This document shows, piece by piece, positions 1 to 11,998 of a stretch of DNA of 64,000 bases (the stretch's first letter is position 1; the number at the start of each line of letters is the position of its first letter). Under the pieces are notes generated by a model. It searched no databases. It worked only from the letters and a program-made list of their open reading frames with translations, and was not told where the DNA came from. The DNA comes from Solea solea. Taxonomy: Eukaryota; Chordata; Actinopteri; Pleuronectiformes; Soleidae. The DNA lies in NCBI RefSeq assembly GCF_958295425.1, contig NC_081135.1:23382180-23446179 (forward strand). The letters run 5' to 3'. A program made the translations under genes and the position numbers.

Positions 1-357
1 ACAAGAACAACCAACAGAGTGGGTATCATTTTTTATCCCCTTTGTCTTGGATATAATGTGCTACCTTTTAGACAATGGAGAGTGCAGACTGCACTCATGT
101 GCCCCAGCACTGTCGCTGTCCCGGGTTATGTGTCGCTTTATAAGCATGCAAAAGCTTTTATATCCCAATAAGATTTACTTTACGCTTGTAAAGGTATTTA
201 CAATGGAAGGAGTCAAGTAAGCGTAGTTTAAAGGTTACCTGGCGTCTAGTAACGTAGCTGGAATTGATTTGCAATGAGAGGAAATTGATTAAATTTACGC
301 ATTTTTATTGAAGTTAATGTTGCATGTTGTTCAGATAACAAAATATGTATAGGTTCG

Positions 358-401
<44 letters not shown>

Positions 402-494
402 TATATATGCTTCGGTGTGAATTTTGTAACTGGAAGTGTGCTTAACATTCAGTGCAGTAAAGTTCATTTTAATGCAAATTCCTTTGGTGGTCGT

Positions 495-530
<36 letters not shown>

Positions 531-675
531 AAGAGAGAGGGGGGGGGGGGCCTTTGTGCTGGAAAGAATAAATATACATATAATGTATATGTAAACACAT
601 TCACTGGACTTCTGTGGAATTCTCTTCACTCGTGCCTTCATTTTTTGTTCACGTGTGTTTCTGCTCCTGGTGCAG
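1..675 (+). other. hoxd11a: hoxd11a intron (3' part)
   Basis: This is non-coding sequence leading to the hoxd11a exon 2 acceptor (TGCAG at 671-675). No reading frame here resembles the hoxd11 N-terminal region, so exon 1 is taken to lie left of the window. The stretch holds a TA-repeat (about 359-408), a GT-repeat (about 496-528) and a G-run (539-550), the last ending only about 120 bases before the splice acceptor. Open frames running through these repeats are translation artefacts. Confidence 0.7.
359..550. repeat. Compound microsatellites (TA)n, (GT)n, G-run
   Basis: Simple repeats seen directly: alternating TA at about 359-408, alternating GT at about 496-528, then a GA-rich spacer and a 12-base G-run at 539-550. 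All lie in the hoxd11a intron. Confidence 0.9.
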
Positions 676-911
676 GTTCATCAACCAAGTCCAGGAAGAA
701 GAGGTGTCCTTACTCCAAATACCAGATCCGAGAACTTGAACGAGAGTTTTTCTTCAACGTGTACATTAACAAAGAGAAGCGGCTGCAGTTGTCCAGGATG
801 TTAAACCTGTCTGACCGCCAGGTGAAGATTTGGTTCCAGAACAGACGAATGAAGGAGAAAAAGCTGAACCGCGACCGCCTACAGTATTTCACCGGGAATC
901 CTTTATTCTGA
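676..911 (+). CDS. hoxd11a: Hoxd11a homeodomain transcription factor, exon 2 (partial gene)
   Basis: Posterior AbdB-class Hox transcription factor; it binds DNA in the nucleus and patterns posterior axis and fins. The exon follows a clear acceptor (TGCAG, 671-675) and opens in phase 1 like the other Hox second exons here. It encodes [16 protein letters not shown], then a complete homeodomain with the helix-3 core [13 protein letters not shown], and the group-11 D tail [12 protein letters not shown] before a TGA at 909-911. The combination [19 protein letters not shown] is diagnostic of group 11, and the FTGNPLF ending points to d11 rather than a11 or c11. Only the last exon is present; the N-terminal exon is outside the window. 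Assignment to the a-copy is inferred from the complete neighbourhood d11-d10-d9-d4-d3. Confidence 0.96.
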
Positions 912-925
912 TATTCTGACATGGC

Positions 926-1000
<75 letters not shown>

Positions 1001-1004
1001 ACAC
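926..1004. repeat. (AC)n microsatellite in hoxd11a 3' UTR
   Basis: About 80 bases of nearly pure AC repeat start 15 bases after the hoxd11a stop codon, so they lie in the predicted 3' UTR. Long open frames through it on both strands are artefacts. Confidence 0.95.
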
Positions 1005-1503
1005 GTAAAGACTCTGTATATTTGTCCCATTCTCTCCAAACTGTTGATTTCACAGACATATGGCATTTTAAAAAACAAACAAGGTGCCACCCTCTCTTTT
1101 CTTGCATTTATTTATTCTGTGTTCCTATATTTCCGCGTAAGTGGCAACACATATTTCCCCAATGCGCGTGCTGCGTTTTTGCAAATTATTTATATTAACT
1201 ATGTGTAGCCTTCTTCCTTAACTGTGTACTGTAATGTGCATTTATAAAGACGCATGTAATGTACGTTGTGGTGTGAAATTAAGTAGACACGAAACAAAAC
1301 AAAACAAAAAAAACAATAAGTATTTTAGTCACAAAACGTGTCACATGAACCAAGTGGTGTGAAAACGTTCATGTGGGGATTTTTCTACACAGAGTGCAGA
1401 GGGTTTGCAGAGGGTTTGCTGATTGCAGGCCTAATGCTCCCGTTATTTCCTTTTCTTTCTAACACTGTGGTGTTTACTAAACCTTGAACCGTCTAGACAG
1501 TAC

Positions 1504-1509
1504 AATAAA
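1504..1509 (+). terminator. hoxd11a: Candidate hoxd11a polyadenylation signal
   Basis: An AATAAA hexamer 593 bases after the hoxd11a stop is the first canonical signal on the + strand there. It would give a 3' UTR of about 0.6 kb. No transcript evidence is available. Confidence 0.45.
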
Positions 1510-2030
1510 CGTAGCTGTAAATGTCTAAATAGGGGGCTATTGGACTTTGGTGTCCCAGCCCCCCAGACCACAAGAAGACAACAAGACTTTTTATTTTCTT
1601 GACTCACAGTATAGTTTCACGTCAGGCTACAAATGTGAGGAGAATCCAAGAGAATTCGTCTATATTTAGCCTCCCTGCAACTGAACTGTTGCAGGGTTAA
1701 CGTGGGGAACAATGGAATATATTTTGATGAGGACCGCCGTTTGAAAAGATAAGTAATCTTTCAAGTTTATGTGCTCGCGTAGAATTAATAATGGGCGTAA
1801 TGTGGCTTTGGATCTGCTGCAGAGGAAGATGGTTTCTAAATATAACAAGGGAGGCAGAGGTGGAAAAAAACGGATTTTGCTCTTTAATTATTGCAGGTGA
1901 GAGTTGGATATGCAAGAAGTAAAGCCTTCACTTCACACATCACAGCAGCACTTGGCTATTATTCTTATTTTTGTAATGGCTCAACAAAATACATGCATTA
2001 ATTCCACATCTAATCCCTTTGATACAAGTG

Positions 2031-2102
<72 letters not shown>

Positions 2103-2110
2103 CATATGTA
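2031..2110. repeat. Compound (TA)n(GT)n(TA)n microsatellite
   Basis: Direct reading: a TA block, a GT block and a second TA block in immediate succession. Confidence 0.93.
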
Positions 2111-4307
2111 CACATATGTGTGTGTGTTTTCATTTTTCGCTTCAAGTGTCTGCAGCAACAATTAGGCCTCGCTCCTCCTGTTTTCAGCGACCTTCAAGAA
2201 AACATTAGAGCGGGATTAATGCTTATTTCATTCGGTATACTTCCCCACAATGGCTGTTAGAAAACTGAGGTTTCATTAAGCGTTTAATTGGGTTGTCATC
2301 ATGTCCTACAGTGAAATTACATGACCAACTGTGTTGAGTGTTTCACTCTGTTTCTCGGTGTATCCACATGAGGGCAGACTTGCTACTTGGGCTCGAGGTT
2401 GGAAATGCAGAGTTCAGCCAAATTGACACCCATGCAGCTTCACCCTGCACGAAAATTAGCCAGTAAAGGAAACTCCGTTCTATACAGTTTTTTTATATAT
2501 ATATAAAGGTTTTTATTTTGATTTCAACTGCACTCAGTCGCTATAAATGTGCTGTTTTCATCAAAGTTATTATTGGTTTATAAAAGGGAATATTTCCTGC
2601 CTGGTTTGAAACCAAACAATTAAAAAGCTGTATTTTCTCTGAAGGTCTAGCGAAAGTATTATTGAATGTAACACATGATCATTTTTTTTAATTACATTTT
2701 TATTTCACTCGTTGCTGTGTTTACATGAAGCGAATGCTGCGTGGTGTCGTTCCCACAGCAATTACACGCGTAAGTCACGTTCAAGGGTTTTAAAAGTGCA
2801 AGGAAAACAAAAGAAAATATAATTCCTCCTGTGTCTTTTTTGTCTTGTGAACTTTATAGACCTCGATGTGTACCTGAAGGCCACACAGAGTTATAGGCCA
2901 CTGATATAGGCTCCACATAAGGCATCGTGCTGATTATAGATATAAATACCCTTTGTTTTTCTTTTTAAATATCATTTGAGTTTGGAGTCGTTGTTATTAC
3001 AGTGTGTCCGCTTCTGTATTTCTTTCTACTTACTGTAAAATATTTGAGCTGAGCTCCCTCACTAAAGGCCTTGTTTTAGTTTCCCAATTTCTCTTTTCAA
3101 TGTCCGTGTCCCCCCCTTTTTTTAAACTTCCAATCTTATTTTTTTGTATCCTTATATTTTAATCATCCATATGGCTATTGCCATTTTATAATTATTATAA
3201 TAATATTATATTGCGTATACATGAATAATATACTTCCATATTAAATAGTTTTAGTGCGCCTGATGTAAAAAAAATGTTATCTCTGAGTGACTGTCGAAGG
3301 AAAAAAGAAAAATAATAATAATAATTAAAGCAAAACGGATGTTCGTGTTGTCAATTGTCTCGGTTAACTGTCTCAGTTTCAGTCAAAGATCTCAGTTCTT
3401 TTCTTTATTGACCAGTTTAAAAATAATAATAAATATGATGGGCTGTGGTTAATGGAATCTCCAAAGTTATTTCGTAATAAAACGGGGGGATAATAAACAG
3501 GCCTGTGTTTTTGTTGTGTGAATCCCGCAATGTTGTTGGTTTGCATAAAACAGTGTTTACACATTTCTAACACTTTGTGACGTTTGTTTTGTTTGAACTT
3601 GTCGCATCGATACCAAAGATAATTTTATTTCAAAACCCATTGCATGTTTTTATTATTTTCATTATTACTGTTAGGACATAAAGACTAATAGATTGTTGGT
3701 CGGTTTATTTTTCCAGCACAAGTTGATTTTACTTTTATTTTCCTCAGTCTTTATCTTGTACACATTTGTCCTCCTTGAAGACAAAATCAATGGAACCCTA
3801 AGCAAATATATTCACGTGACCACCACATTCTTTTTTTTTTCTTTTTTTTTGAAAAACCCTTAACTTTGTATTCTAACGTCAAAAAAAATACACTTGTGAC
3901 AAAATGCAAACAACGACATTGCCGTTAATAATGTGTGTAATAATAAAAGACACATTTCTATCTGGATTAAGTGGATTTATTTCATGGCTGTAAAGCTCTA
4001 ATGTTGACCTTCATGCAGACGAGACCTTCAAATGGCTGATTTAAGTTTGGAAATGGTGGATTGACATTTCCCTGCACAGGCTCTTTAGTGGAATTCTAAC
4101 ATCTTGCAGAAAATGAAAAGAAAAAGCAAAGAGGACATTTCTCTTTTGACATTTCGATTGAATTTGGCACAAGTTAACAAAATAAACACACTCTTTTGGA
4201 TTAATTAAGATAATATATTACGTCATATCATTATGGCTCACTTTATTCCTTTTTCCACATTAATACAGTATATATTATATACATTTGTGTATGTGTACAT
4301 TTTATTA

Positions 4308-4311
<4 letters not shown>

Positions 4312-4368
<57 letters not shown>

Positions 4369-4372
4369 TATA
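4312..4372. repeat. (TA)n microsatellite
   Basis: About 60 bases of alternating TA, immediately left of the hairpin at 4372-4469. Confidence 0.93.
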
Positions 4373-4469
4373 CAGTTTACGTTACCTTCATTAACTTAAA
4401 CACATATAACCATGTGTGTGTATATATAGCCTGTGTGTGTGTGAAGTTAATTAAGGTAATGTAAACTGT
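4372..4469. repeat. 98-bp imperfect inverted repeat (stem-loop)
   Basis: The left arm 4372-4397 and right arm 4444-4469 are reverse complements over 26 bases with two mismatches, around a 46-base loop of TG/TA-rich sequence. The ends read ACAGTT...AACTGT. It could be a tiny MITE-like element or a foldback that arose at the adjacent TA repeat. No target-site duplication is obvious. Confidence 0.75.
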
Positions 4470-4575
4470 CGTTGGTGGAATGAAATATAAACATACAGTT
4501 GAGGTTTGTTTCATTGACATAGTCTGCAGTTGTTGCCTATATGCGCCATGTAGGAAGCATGCGCACTCGCTCACC

Positions 4576-4638
4576 CACACACACACACACACACACACAG
4601 ACACATACACATACATACACACACACACACACACACAC
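4576..4638. repeat. Interrupted (CA)n microsatellite
   Basis: CA repeats with short AT-containing interruptions, upstream of the hoxd10a promoter. Confidence 0.9.
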
Positions 4639-5010
4639 GTACATCTTCAGTCTCTCACACAAAGAGACAAATGTCCTTTTGGCGTTTTTGAAAACACGTC
4701 ACAGAGCACTGGGGTCGTTGAACAGGAGACACCCAATTGAAAACACGCACTGCTTCTGATTCAAATTCAATTTTGTTTATTTCTACTGCGATAATTGCCT
4801 CGGTTTATTTATACATTTATTTATTTATTTATTTTTTTTTTATTGAACAGCCTATGTGCAAAAGTCCAGCGATGGCCCCGTGAGTCTGCACGAGCCCGCA
4901 AACCAATTTCAAGTCCGTGTTGTAGGTGTCGCTGTTGACCACGTCTGCATCCGCAGTGCACGAGAGCGTGTGCAGCGGAGAGGAGGCTGCGTCTCAAGGC
5001 CATTTTCAAA

Positions 5011-5132
5011 TCTCATTGGTGGGCTTGTCATGTGGTCGGGAGGCATCCTGACTTACACGGAGATGGTTTTTCCTATAGATATGTCAGCCTACAAAGGACA
5101 TCTCTCTCCTCCAAAGAACTTTACCCCCCAAA
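5011..5132 (+). promoter_or_regulatory. hoxd10a: hoxd10a proximal promoter / 5' leader
   Basis: The segment just upstream of the hoxd10a start has an inverted CCAAT box (ATTGG, 5015-5019) followed 9 bases later by an E-box (CATGTG, 5029-5034). The same arrangement recurs at other Hox promoters in this window. The transcription start is not determined from sequence. A possible splice acceptor at about 4839-4850 (T-run then AACAG) suggests a spliced leader could also exist. Confidence 0.5.
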
Positions 5133-7043
5133 ATGTCCTTCCCCACTAGCTCTCCTGCGGCAAACACCTTTCTAGTGGACTCGCTCATTGGCGCGTGCAG
5201 GACGGACAGCTTTTACTCCAGCAGCAACATGTACATGCCGTCCGGCTCAGAAATGGGAACTTACGGAATGCAAACCTGTGGACTCCTGCCGTCTTTCGGC
5301 AAAAGAGGGGAGGTCAGCCACCAAAATATGGGCATGAATGTCCACTCGTACATACCTCAGCTAGATAACTGGACTGACCCGAGCAGAGCCTGCAGAATAG
5401 AGCCGTCCACGCAGATGACAAACTGTTCATTTTCACAGAGCATAAAGGAAGAGAGTAACTGCTGCATGTACTCCGACAAGAGAGTGCAGAAAGTCAGCGT
5501 GACAGAAGTGCCCGCTTACTCTAATGTGGTCCCCGAGTCCTGTCCCGCAGACGGCCCGGAGATCCCGGTACCGGGATATTTCAGACTGAGCCAAACTTAT
5601 GCGAATGGGAAGCATCAGGAAAACTACTGCCATCAGCCGCCGAGTCCGAACCCAACATTGATGCAGCTCAGTCGGCTCACCCCGAAGCCGCAGTCCGCTT
5701 CCTCCTCCTCTTCATCGTCCTCTAATTTTGCAGAGGTGGAAAAGAAAAGTGAAGACGTCCAGCCGCAGGATTCCGAGACCTCGAGGACTCCGGTCCCCGC
5801 GGAAAGTCCGGACCCAAAGTCCGGCTGTGAGGAGAAAAGCTGCACCATGGACGCGCCTGTGTCCAGCCCTGAGCTGCAGCAGCAGCAGCAGGAAGGGAAA
5901 GGTGGGTTGGCTTCAATGAAAGCTTTTATCTTGTGGCGCTGCAGTGTTGAGAAGGCTGTAGCATCATAAAACCAAGTATAAAACACAAACAACCCCGAAA
6001 GTCGTAATGTTTAATGAGAGTCTTTCTCAGGTTGCAGTCATAGGCAGCAGAGATTTTTTTTTAACCAGGCTGCATGCATGAGGCATTTTTTCTAAACAAA
6101 AAAAAAGAATGTATTCTTGCTTAAAAAAAAGGAGAAAAAAGGAGACTAAGTCCACTTTCGATAGCTTTATATTTAGAAGTGTGGCACGTGTTTTCAGCAC
6201 CTACAAAGACTCGTAAGCTGCACTGCTAATAGTTCACATGTTTGCTGTTATAAATTCCAAATTCTGCCTGCAAAAATGGTGCACTTGCAGCTCCAGATGT
6301 GCTGCTGCTCAGTTCAGTGCACATCTGCAGAAATACAACTAAAACCACACTATTTGAGATTGAATCTGGAGCTGCTAACTGCTTAATCATAGACGGCATT
6401 AATTACACGTTGATGCTTTTAATATTTAATGAAATTAGTGGGGTTGTGTTTTTTTTTTGTCCTCATGTCTCAGGCTGTGTATGAAGGTGTATTCCCGGTG
6501 CATGTGCGGTTTGATCAGCTGGGCTTTCATTTCATTTCTCTTTTATTAGTGGTGGCATGCTCGTGACTAATACCATCCCCTGGATGTTAATTATTCTGGG
6601 AAGGCGTTTATATTGTGTGTTATTTCCCAGAGGTGAAATGTGCAGCAGCAGGTGAGATGTGCTTGAAGTTGAAATCCCACTGCAGAGACAAACAGACTAA
6701 AAATACACGCATGTGTGTGCGTGTCTCTCTCTCTCTCTCTCTTTCTCTCGCTTTTCTTTCTTCCACAGACTGCAAGAGTGACACGCCGACGAGCAACTGG
6801 TTAACAGCCAAGAGTGGCAGAAAGAAAAGATGCCCCTACACCAAGCACCAGACCCTGGAGTTGGAGAAGGAGTTTCTCTTCAATATGTATCTGACCCGAG
6901 AGCGCCGCCTAGAGATCAGCAGGGGCGTCAACCTCACCGACAGGCAGGTCAAGATCTGGTTTCAGAACCGCAGGATGAAACTGAAGAAAATGAACAGGGA
7001 GAACCGCATCCGTGAACTGACCTCAAACCTCACCTTTTCGTGA
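5133..7043 (+). CDS. hoxd10a: Hoxd10a homeodomain transcription factor (exons 5133-5901, 6769-7043)
   Basis: Posterior AbdB-class nuclear transcription factor for trunk, tail and fin patterning. Exon 1 begins [18 protein letters not shown], the conserved group-10 N-terminus, which fixes the start at 5133. It continues with [27 protein letters not shown] and [12 protein letters not shown] blocks typical of Hoxd10, then a serine run and a short glutamine run before a GTGGGT donor at 5902. Exon 2 follows a TTCCACAG acceptor; the join is phase 1 and gives 347 residues, close to the roughly 340 of tetrapod HOXD10. The PBX-type tryptophan is in SNWLTAK (about residue 267). The homeodomain spans about 273-332 with [13 protein letters not shown], and the tail is [14 protein letters not shown]. 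The intron contains a CT repeat next to the acceptor. CDS length and joins were worked out by hand. Confidence 0.96.
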
Positions 7044-7570
7044 GCTCGCATTTGTTTCTTTTGTTTTCCTTTTTTTCCTCTGTTTATTTGTATGTCTCTT
7101 GTATTCAGTTTGATGCGTTTGGTGGCATTGGACGTTCATCTTTAATTTCAGCGAAACTGTGACTATATATATATATATATATATATGCCATTTTAGTACT
7201 TTGTGTGGCGTCTCGTGGCCTATATATGTTTGATTTTGGGTTTTGTCACATCAGGGTAACACGTTTTGTTCTTAAATTATTGGAGAAGTAGACTTCGTCT
7301 CTCCCCCCTTCTCCTCCTCATCCTCCTCCTCTGTCCGTGGACATGGATTCTATTCTATTGTGTCAGGGTGGTGAGTTCGCTTTGTTGAAAGATGTTGCTT
7401 TATTTGAGTCATGAAAGCACATTTATTGTCGTATAGTGCAGCGTTTGTTTTACAGTGAGTGCCAGACATTTGCTCTATGGTGAAGTGTTTCTATGTGGGC
7501 CTTTTAAAGTGGCGGAAAAACGGTGTTGATCTGTGAATTTTACTGCATGTTTGTGGCATGTATATCTTGC

Positions 7571-7576
7571 AATAAA
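7571..7576 (+). terminator. hoxd10a: Candidate hoxd10a polyadenylation signal
   Basis: AATAAA about 530 bases after the hoxd10a stop, followed by a TG/T-rich stretch (7590-7635) that would suit a downstream element. Confidence 0.55.
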
Positions 7577-7639
7577 TATGATTGTCAAATAAGTTTGTTT
7601 GCTTTTTTTTGTTGCTGTTGCTGTTGTTGTTGTACACGT

Positions 7640-9085
7640 GTCTCCCTCGTCTATAATTGGTGGCCAAATGTTGAATTCCGTGGTATTATTTGCCTTTTCG
7701 TGTGCGCAACATAAGGAATTAATCAAGAAAGGAGCATTTCCTTAACGAGCTTGTGGAAGTTTAGTCCAATCCGAAACTGTTTCCTAACGTGTTTCTAATT
7801 TCAGTGAACATTTGAAACTGTGCTCTTTAACTTCACGTCTTCTATCGTCCATCATTATTATTTATTTCCTTTATGTATTATTATTATTATTATAATAATA
7901 ATATTATTATTACTGTGGGCTGCCAGTACAAGTGCGTTTGTTTATGTTTAGTATAAAGCCGTTAATGTTTTCTTTCACAGAGGTAACATGAAAACAACAT
8001 ATTGGAATTAAGAGCAAAATAGTGTCAAAAATAGTCCAAATAAGACGAAAAAATAAAAATGCTGCTGTTTAATTTTTGTTTTCAGGCCTGTTCATTATTG
8101 ACTATAGACTATATAGACTATAGAATAATGGGCTGTTTTGTACAAGCACAAATTCACAGACAGGAATCAACTCTTCCTCTCTCAGCTGCACAGGCCTCTG
8201 CAGACACTCTTTCTCTTCATTGTGCAGAATATTTTATATATTTTTTTGGAAATCCGTATGTGTGATAAAGTGACATAGCAAGTGTAGATCCATAATTTGC
8301 AGACTTTTTCTTTTTTTCCTGATACATTTGTTCCTTTCATGCACTGACATTCACTAAACTAATAAAAGTAACACAATAAAGTGACATTATTACATTAGAA
8401 TCCCATCTTTCATACAGCAACAGACAGATGCACTCTGCTTCTCCAAGTCTTTCTCTTCTTTTATTGACGGCGTGTATAATCACACGCACCTCATAAAACA
8501 TTTATTGATGCATAAAGGCATGATGGCCCTTCTTTGAATTAACACAATCATTTTCACAACTGCCACTTCCTGTTCAACTTTAAAAATTAAACAGAGCCAG
8601 AAAATATGTTTCCTCGACGAATGTTAACAATGGACTGGCCGCATTGTGAAGGGAAATGGCGTCTGTTATTTTACAGCATGTTATTACATCTATTTTTACG
8701 AGGATTCCGTCAGTCTATAAAGCATTTTACTGGCATGGAGGGTATCAGGACGGTATTATAAGACTTTTCTCAAACATTAAGATGCAGGGAAATCCGTCTT
8801 GCAGTGTGTGTGTGTCTGTGTGTGTCTGTGTGTGTGTGTAGGCGGAGGGGGTGTCCTATTCCTTTTTTGTTGCAACATCCTGCAGCCACAGGCTCACGAG
8901 AAGCAGAGAAAAAAAAATCATTTGCATTTATTTGAGCGATTCTTTTCGCCCTGCAGTCACATGTGTGAGACTTTTATTATTATTATTATTACTTGTGAAA
9001 TGAAAAGCGAAATTAAACCTGGCGGATGAAAAAAGAGAGAGGGAGGGAGGGAGAGAGAGCGAGAGCAAGGGCAGGATTGATTTAC
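7640..9085. other. hoxd10a-hoxd9a intergenic region
   Basis: No coding sequence was recognised. The stretch contains short ATT/AAT repeats (about 7850-7915), a GT-rich repeat (about 8803-8840) and a GA-rich block (about 9033-9065) just upstream of the hoxd9a promoter elements. Confidence 0.6.
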
Positions 9086-9090
9086 TTGCT

Positions 9091-9227
9091 GTATTGGTAA
9101 ATATGACCACGTGATCCATGTAACCAATCCCTGTAGATGCAGGCCAGCAAAAATACCATGATTGTTCATAGAGGGAAGCTTCCCGTAACAGTGCAACCCT
9201 TATTTTATGAGTAGGAAGAGATCAAAA
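9091..9227 (+). promoter_or_regulatory. hoxd9a: hoxd9a proximal promoter / 5' leader
   Basis: A perfect CACGTG E-box (9108-9113) is flanked by ATTGG (9093-9097) on the left and CCAAT (9124-9128) on the right, a near-symmetric NF-Y/USF-type arrangement about 100 bases upstream of the ATG. A TTATTTTATGAG AT-rich element follows at about 9200-9211. The core ACCACGTGATCCA (9106-9118) is repeated with one change at 34397-34409 upstream of hoxd3a. Confidence 0.55.
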
Positions 9228-10517
9228 ATGTCTTCCAGTGGCACTCTCAGCAACTGCTATGTGGACGCGGTCATGGGGCAAGAGCCGGAGGATGTGTACG
9301 GTGCTCGCTTCCTTCAGGCTCCGCACACGGTGACCCCGAGGCCGCCAGGTGCCGGGGACAACGCAGACTTCTCCTCTTGCAATTTTGCACCAAAGTCCAC
9401 CGTTTTCTCGTCGTCATGGTCCTCGGTTCATCCGCAGGGGATCTATCATCCGTACGTGCACCACCACCACCACCACCAGTCACATTTGCCCGCTTCGGAC
9501 GGCAGATATGTCGGGGTCCGCTCCTGGATGGAGCCCATCTCTAACCACGTTTCCTTCGCCGGATTCCACGCCAGTAGTCGTAGCTCGTATGGGACAAAGC
9601 CCGAGGCGCTGCAGCCGCCGAAAGCCGCCGAATGCGACGCATTGGAGGCAGAAGCTCGGCCGGAGTTCACGTGCGGAGGAGCATCGGAGTGCGCGGAGAA
9701 GGCGAGCAAAGAGCACAGTGGAAGTGAGCATTCGAGCCACAGCGAGTCCAAAGAGGAGAAACAACAACAACTTGACCCAAGTAAGTAAACGAAATAGCCG
9801 GTAATGATTTACAACCCTAAGAACTGTATGAGCTGGGTGTGTAAAACTGGAGGTTTTACTAACCTATAAAAGTGTCTCGAGCTATAGCGCGGCTCGGGAA
9901 GGGGAGAGAGAAAAAAAACTCCTCCAACCCTACTAGGGTTTTTACAGGGGATCCTAAACTCTTTCATGTCACGGGACACTCCAAATAGATACACAATGCT
10001 CCATGTTGATACGATCTTTACCTGCAGGCTGGAGTTAGGGAACATTCACGTTCTTGTTTTTATCGGGAAAAAATGGGAACATGTGTAAAAAGTCATCTTT
10101 ACGCACTGACTGTTTTTTTTGCTTTTGATTCCCTGCAACCACAACAGTGTCCTTTTCATGCTCCAGAAACCACTCATTAAATTTAATTCCCAGTGGCTCC
10201 ATACCCATGCAATTTATTTATTTGTTTGTTTGTTTATTTATTTTATTTACTGTTATTTATTTCCCCCAGGCAACCCAGCAGCGAACTGGATTCACGCGCG
10301 CTCCACGAGGAAGAAGCGGTGCCCGTACACCAAATATCAGACTCTCGAGCTGGAGAAGGAGTTCCTCTTCAACATGTATCTGACCAGAGACCGACGCTTC
10401 GAGGTGGCCCGCATTCTCAGCCTGACCGAGAGACAAGTGAAGATCTGGTTCCAGAACAGAAGGATGAAAATGAAGAAGATGAACAGGGAGAGGAGCGGCG
10501 GCAGGGAGCAGCTATAA
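9228..10517 (+). CDS. hoxd9a: Hoxd9a homeodomain transcription factor (exons 9228-9780, 10270-10517)
   Basis: Posterior (group 9) Hox transcription factor. The start at 9228 gives [17 protein letters not shown], the conserved Hox9 N-terminus; the upstream in-frame ATG at 9207 would only add seven basic residues. A six-histidine run lies in exon 1. Exon 1 ends at a GTAAGT donor (9781) in phase 1. Exon 2 follows TTCCCCCAG and begins [19 protein letters not shown], containing the ANW motif (tryptophan about residue 191) that contacts PBX in group 9. The homeodomain covers about 197-256, with [19 protein letters not shown] and [13 protein letters not shown]. The protein is 266 residues with a short tail ending SGGREQL. 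The d9 rather than a9/b9/c9 call relies partly on position between hoxd10a and hoxd4a. Confidence 0.95.
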
Positions 10518-11983
10518 GCACACGGACTGCTGCTGCTGCTGCTGCTTCTGCCATTTTCATACATTCTTGACGTTTCTACCAGCAAAGCCATGATGTGAAC
10601 ATTTCACAATAATTATTATTATTATTTTTTCCTACAGGAGCCCCAGTAACCATCTCTTAGGCGTCTTAAAAACGTAAACATTGCGTAATTTTGATGGCCA
10701 TTGTGCAGGGAGTGACTCTGGTGCACAAAGGATACGTTGGATTTTTCCTTTTTTGTTTTGTTTTACAAGTTTACACCGTCACAAACTGGGATGTTCACGG
10801 AGTTCCAGCTTTGTTAAAAAAAGAAAAAAGGAAAAAAAAAATGTTGTGTTTTGCTTTTACAGTTGTTACGAAATGGGATTTGTGTGCGAGTGTGTGTGTG
10901 TGTGTGTGTATATATAAATATATAAACACCTTCACAGCTACAACTACTTTGAACGCTGTTGTGTCACCACACACACACACACGCGCGCGCAAAAATGCTG
11001 CGTCAGTGCAGACTTTTGACCATCAGGTTAAATAATTATGTGACTGTTATTGCGAATGGATTGTTTAACATCAACACTTAAGTAATTTAATTATTTCCCC
11101 TTTAAAACACACAAAACAACCCCATTTACACTCTCCCTGCGCGCTGCTGCTCTAATGTTTCGGCTGTTTTATTAGATATTCTCACATCAAAATTTATTTC
11201 CCGAGGCCTTGTTTACACAAACACTGCTTGACTCCAGCACTGTGTCCTGCAGGCAAAATAATACACACACACAAAAAAAAGTCAGTCCCACACTGGTAGA
11301 TTTCTCATTTTTAATCCAATCAGAGGTTAGTTAAATACTGTTGTTGAATTTCACTCTTCTGAAAAATTACTTTGGAAAAGGTAGAATAAAAAAAACAAGT
11401 AATAAAGTGTTTACGACTGGGAGAGGTGTCGCTGCGGATTTCCAATTTATTGTTCAACTTGTACGAATAATTACTTTAAAGCAGGAAGGAACGTGGGCCA
11501 ATAAAGCTATAGAAATGGCTAGACGTCTGGGCTAAATGAGTTTATGAGCCCGGCCAGCAATTACACTTTCCTTTGAAATCCCTTCTTTCTTTGGGCGTTT
11601 GCGTCTGTTGCTGACAAACAGAATGTGGACACTTTTTTTTTCCACCGGGTGTCTGCTCAATGGATTGTGTCAGAGGAAATCACCCCCACCACCATAATGG
11701 TCACGTTTATTCATCAACTCCATTTCCCACCGATGGGAAGAAAACACAGAAAAAAAAAACTTAACTTTGACTGATGCAGTCTTAACTTTGCCAATTTGAA
11801 AGCAACTTTTCCCTCACACAGGCTGGAATTACATTTCTCAAATATTGGACCTATTAATTACAGCGAGGACATGTTTAAATGCAGCAGTTTGATCATAACT
11901 TAGAGGATAAATAATTGCAGTTTTAAATATAGCCTATATACAATCTGCTTGTTGCAGCACTGGTGGGGGGGAAAGTAATGGGA

Positions 11984-11998
11984 GCGCTAGAGGGCGAT
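11984..11998 (+). promoter_or_regulatory. CTCF-like site
   Basis: GCGCTAGAGGGCGAT matches the CTCF core (CTAG-A-GGGCG) well, with deviations at outer positions. It lies 1.5 kb downstream of hoxd9a. CTCF sites between Hox genes are known in mammalian HoxD, but binding here is inferred from the motif only. Confidence 0.4.

Larger units (their letters stand above)
1530..4850. other. hoxd11a-hoxd10a intergenic region
   Basis: AT-rich intergenic sequence. No coding sequence was recognised. It contains compound microsatellites (2031-2110, 4312-4372, 4576-4638), an imperfect hairpin (4372-4469), a CACGTG E-box at 3813-3818 and a weak CTCF-like core at 2364-2377 (CCACATGAGGGCAG). Short open frames here have repeat-driven or low-complexity translations. 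Confidence 0.6.

Noticed and set aside
345..675. Open frame upstream of and in frame with hoxd11a exon 2
   Set aside because: It translates TA, GT and G repeats and lacks any hoxd11 N-terminal motif; the frame crosses the intron by chance.
889..1208. Long frames through the AC repeat on both strands
   Set aside because: Pure repeat translations (THTHTH, CVCVCV).
9271..9770. Minus-strand frames overlapping hoxd9a exon 1
   Set aside because: Shadows of a GC-rich conserved exon; no independent domain.
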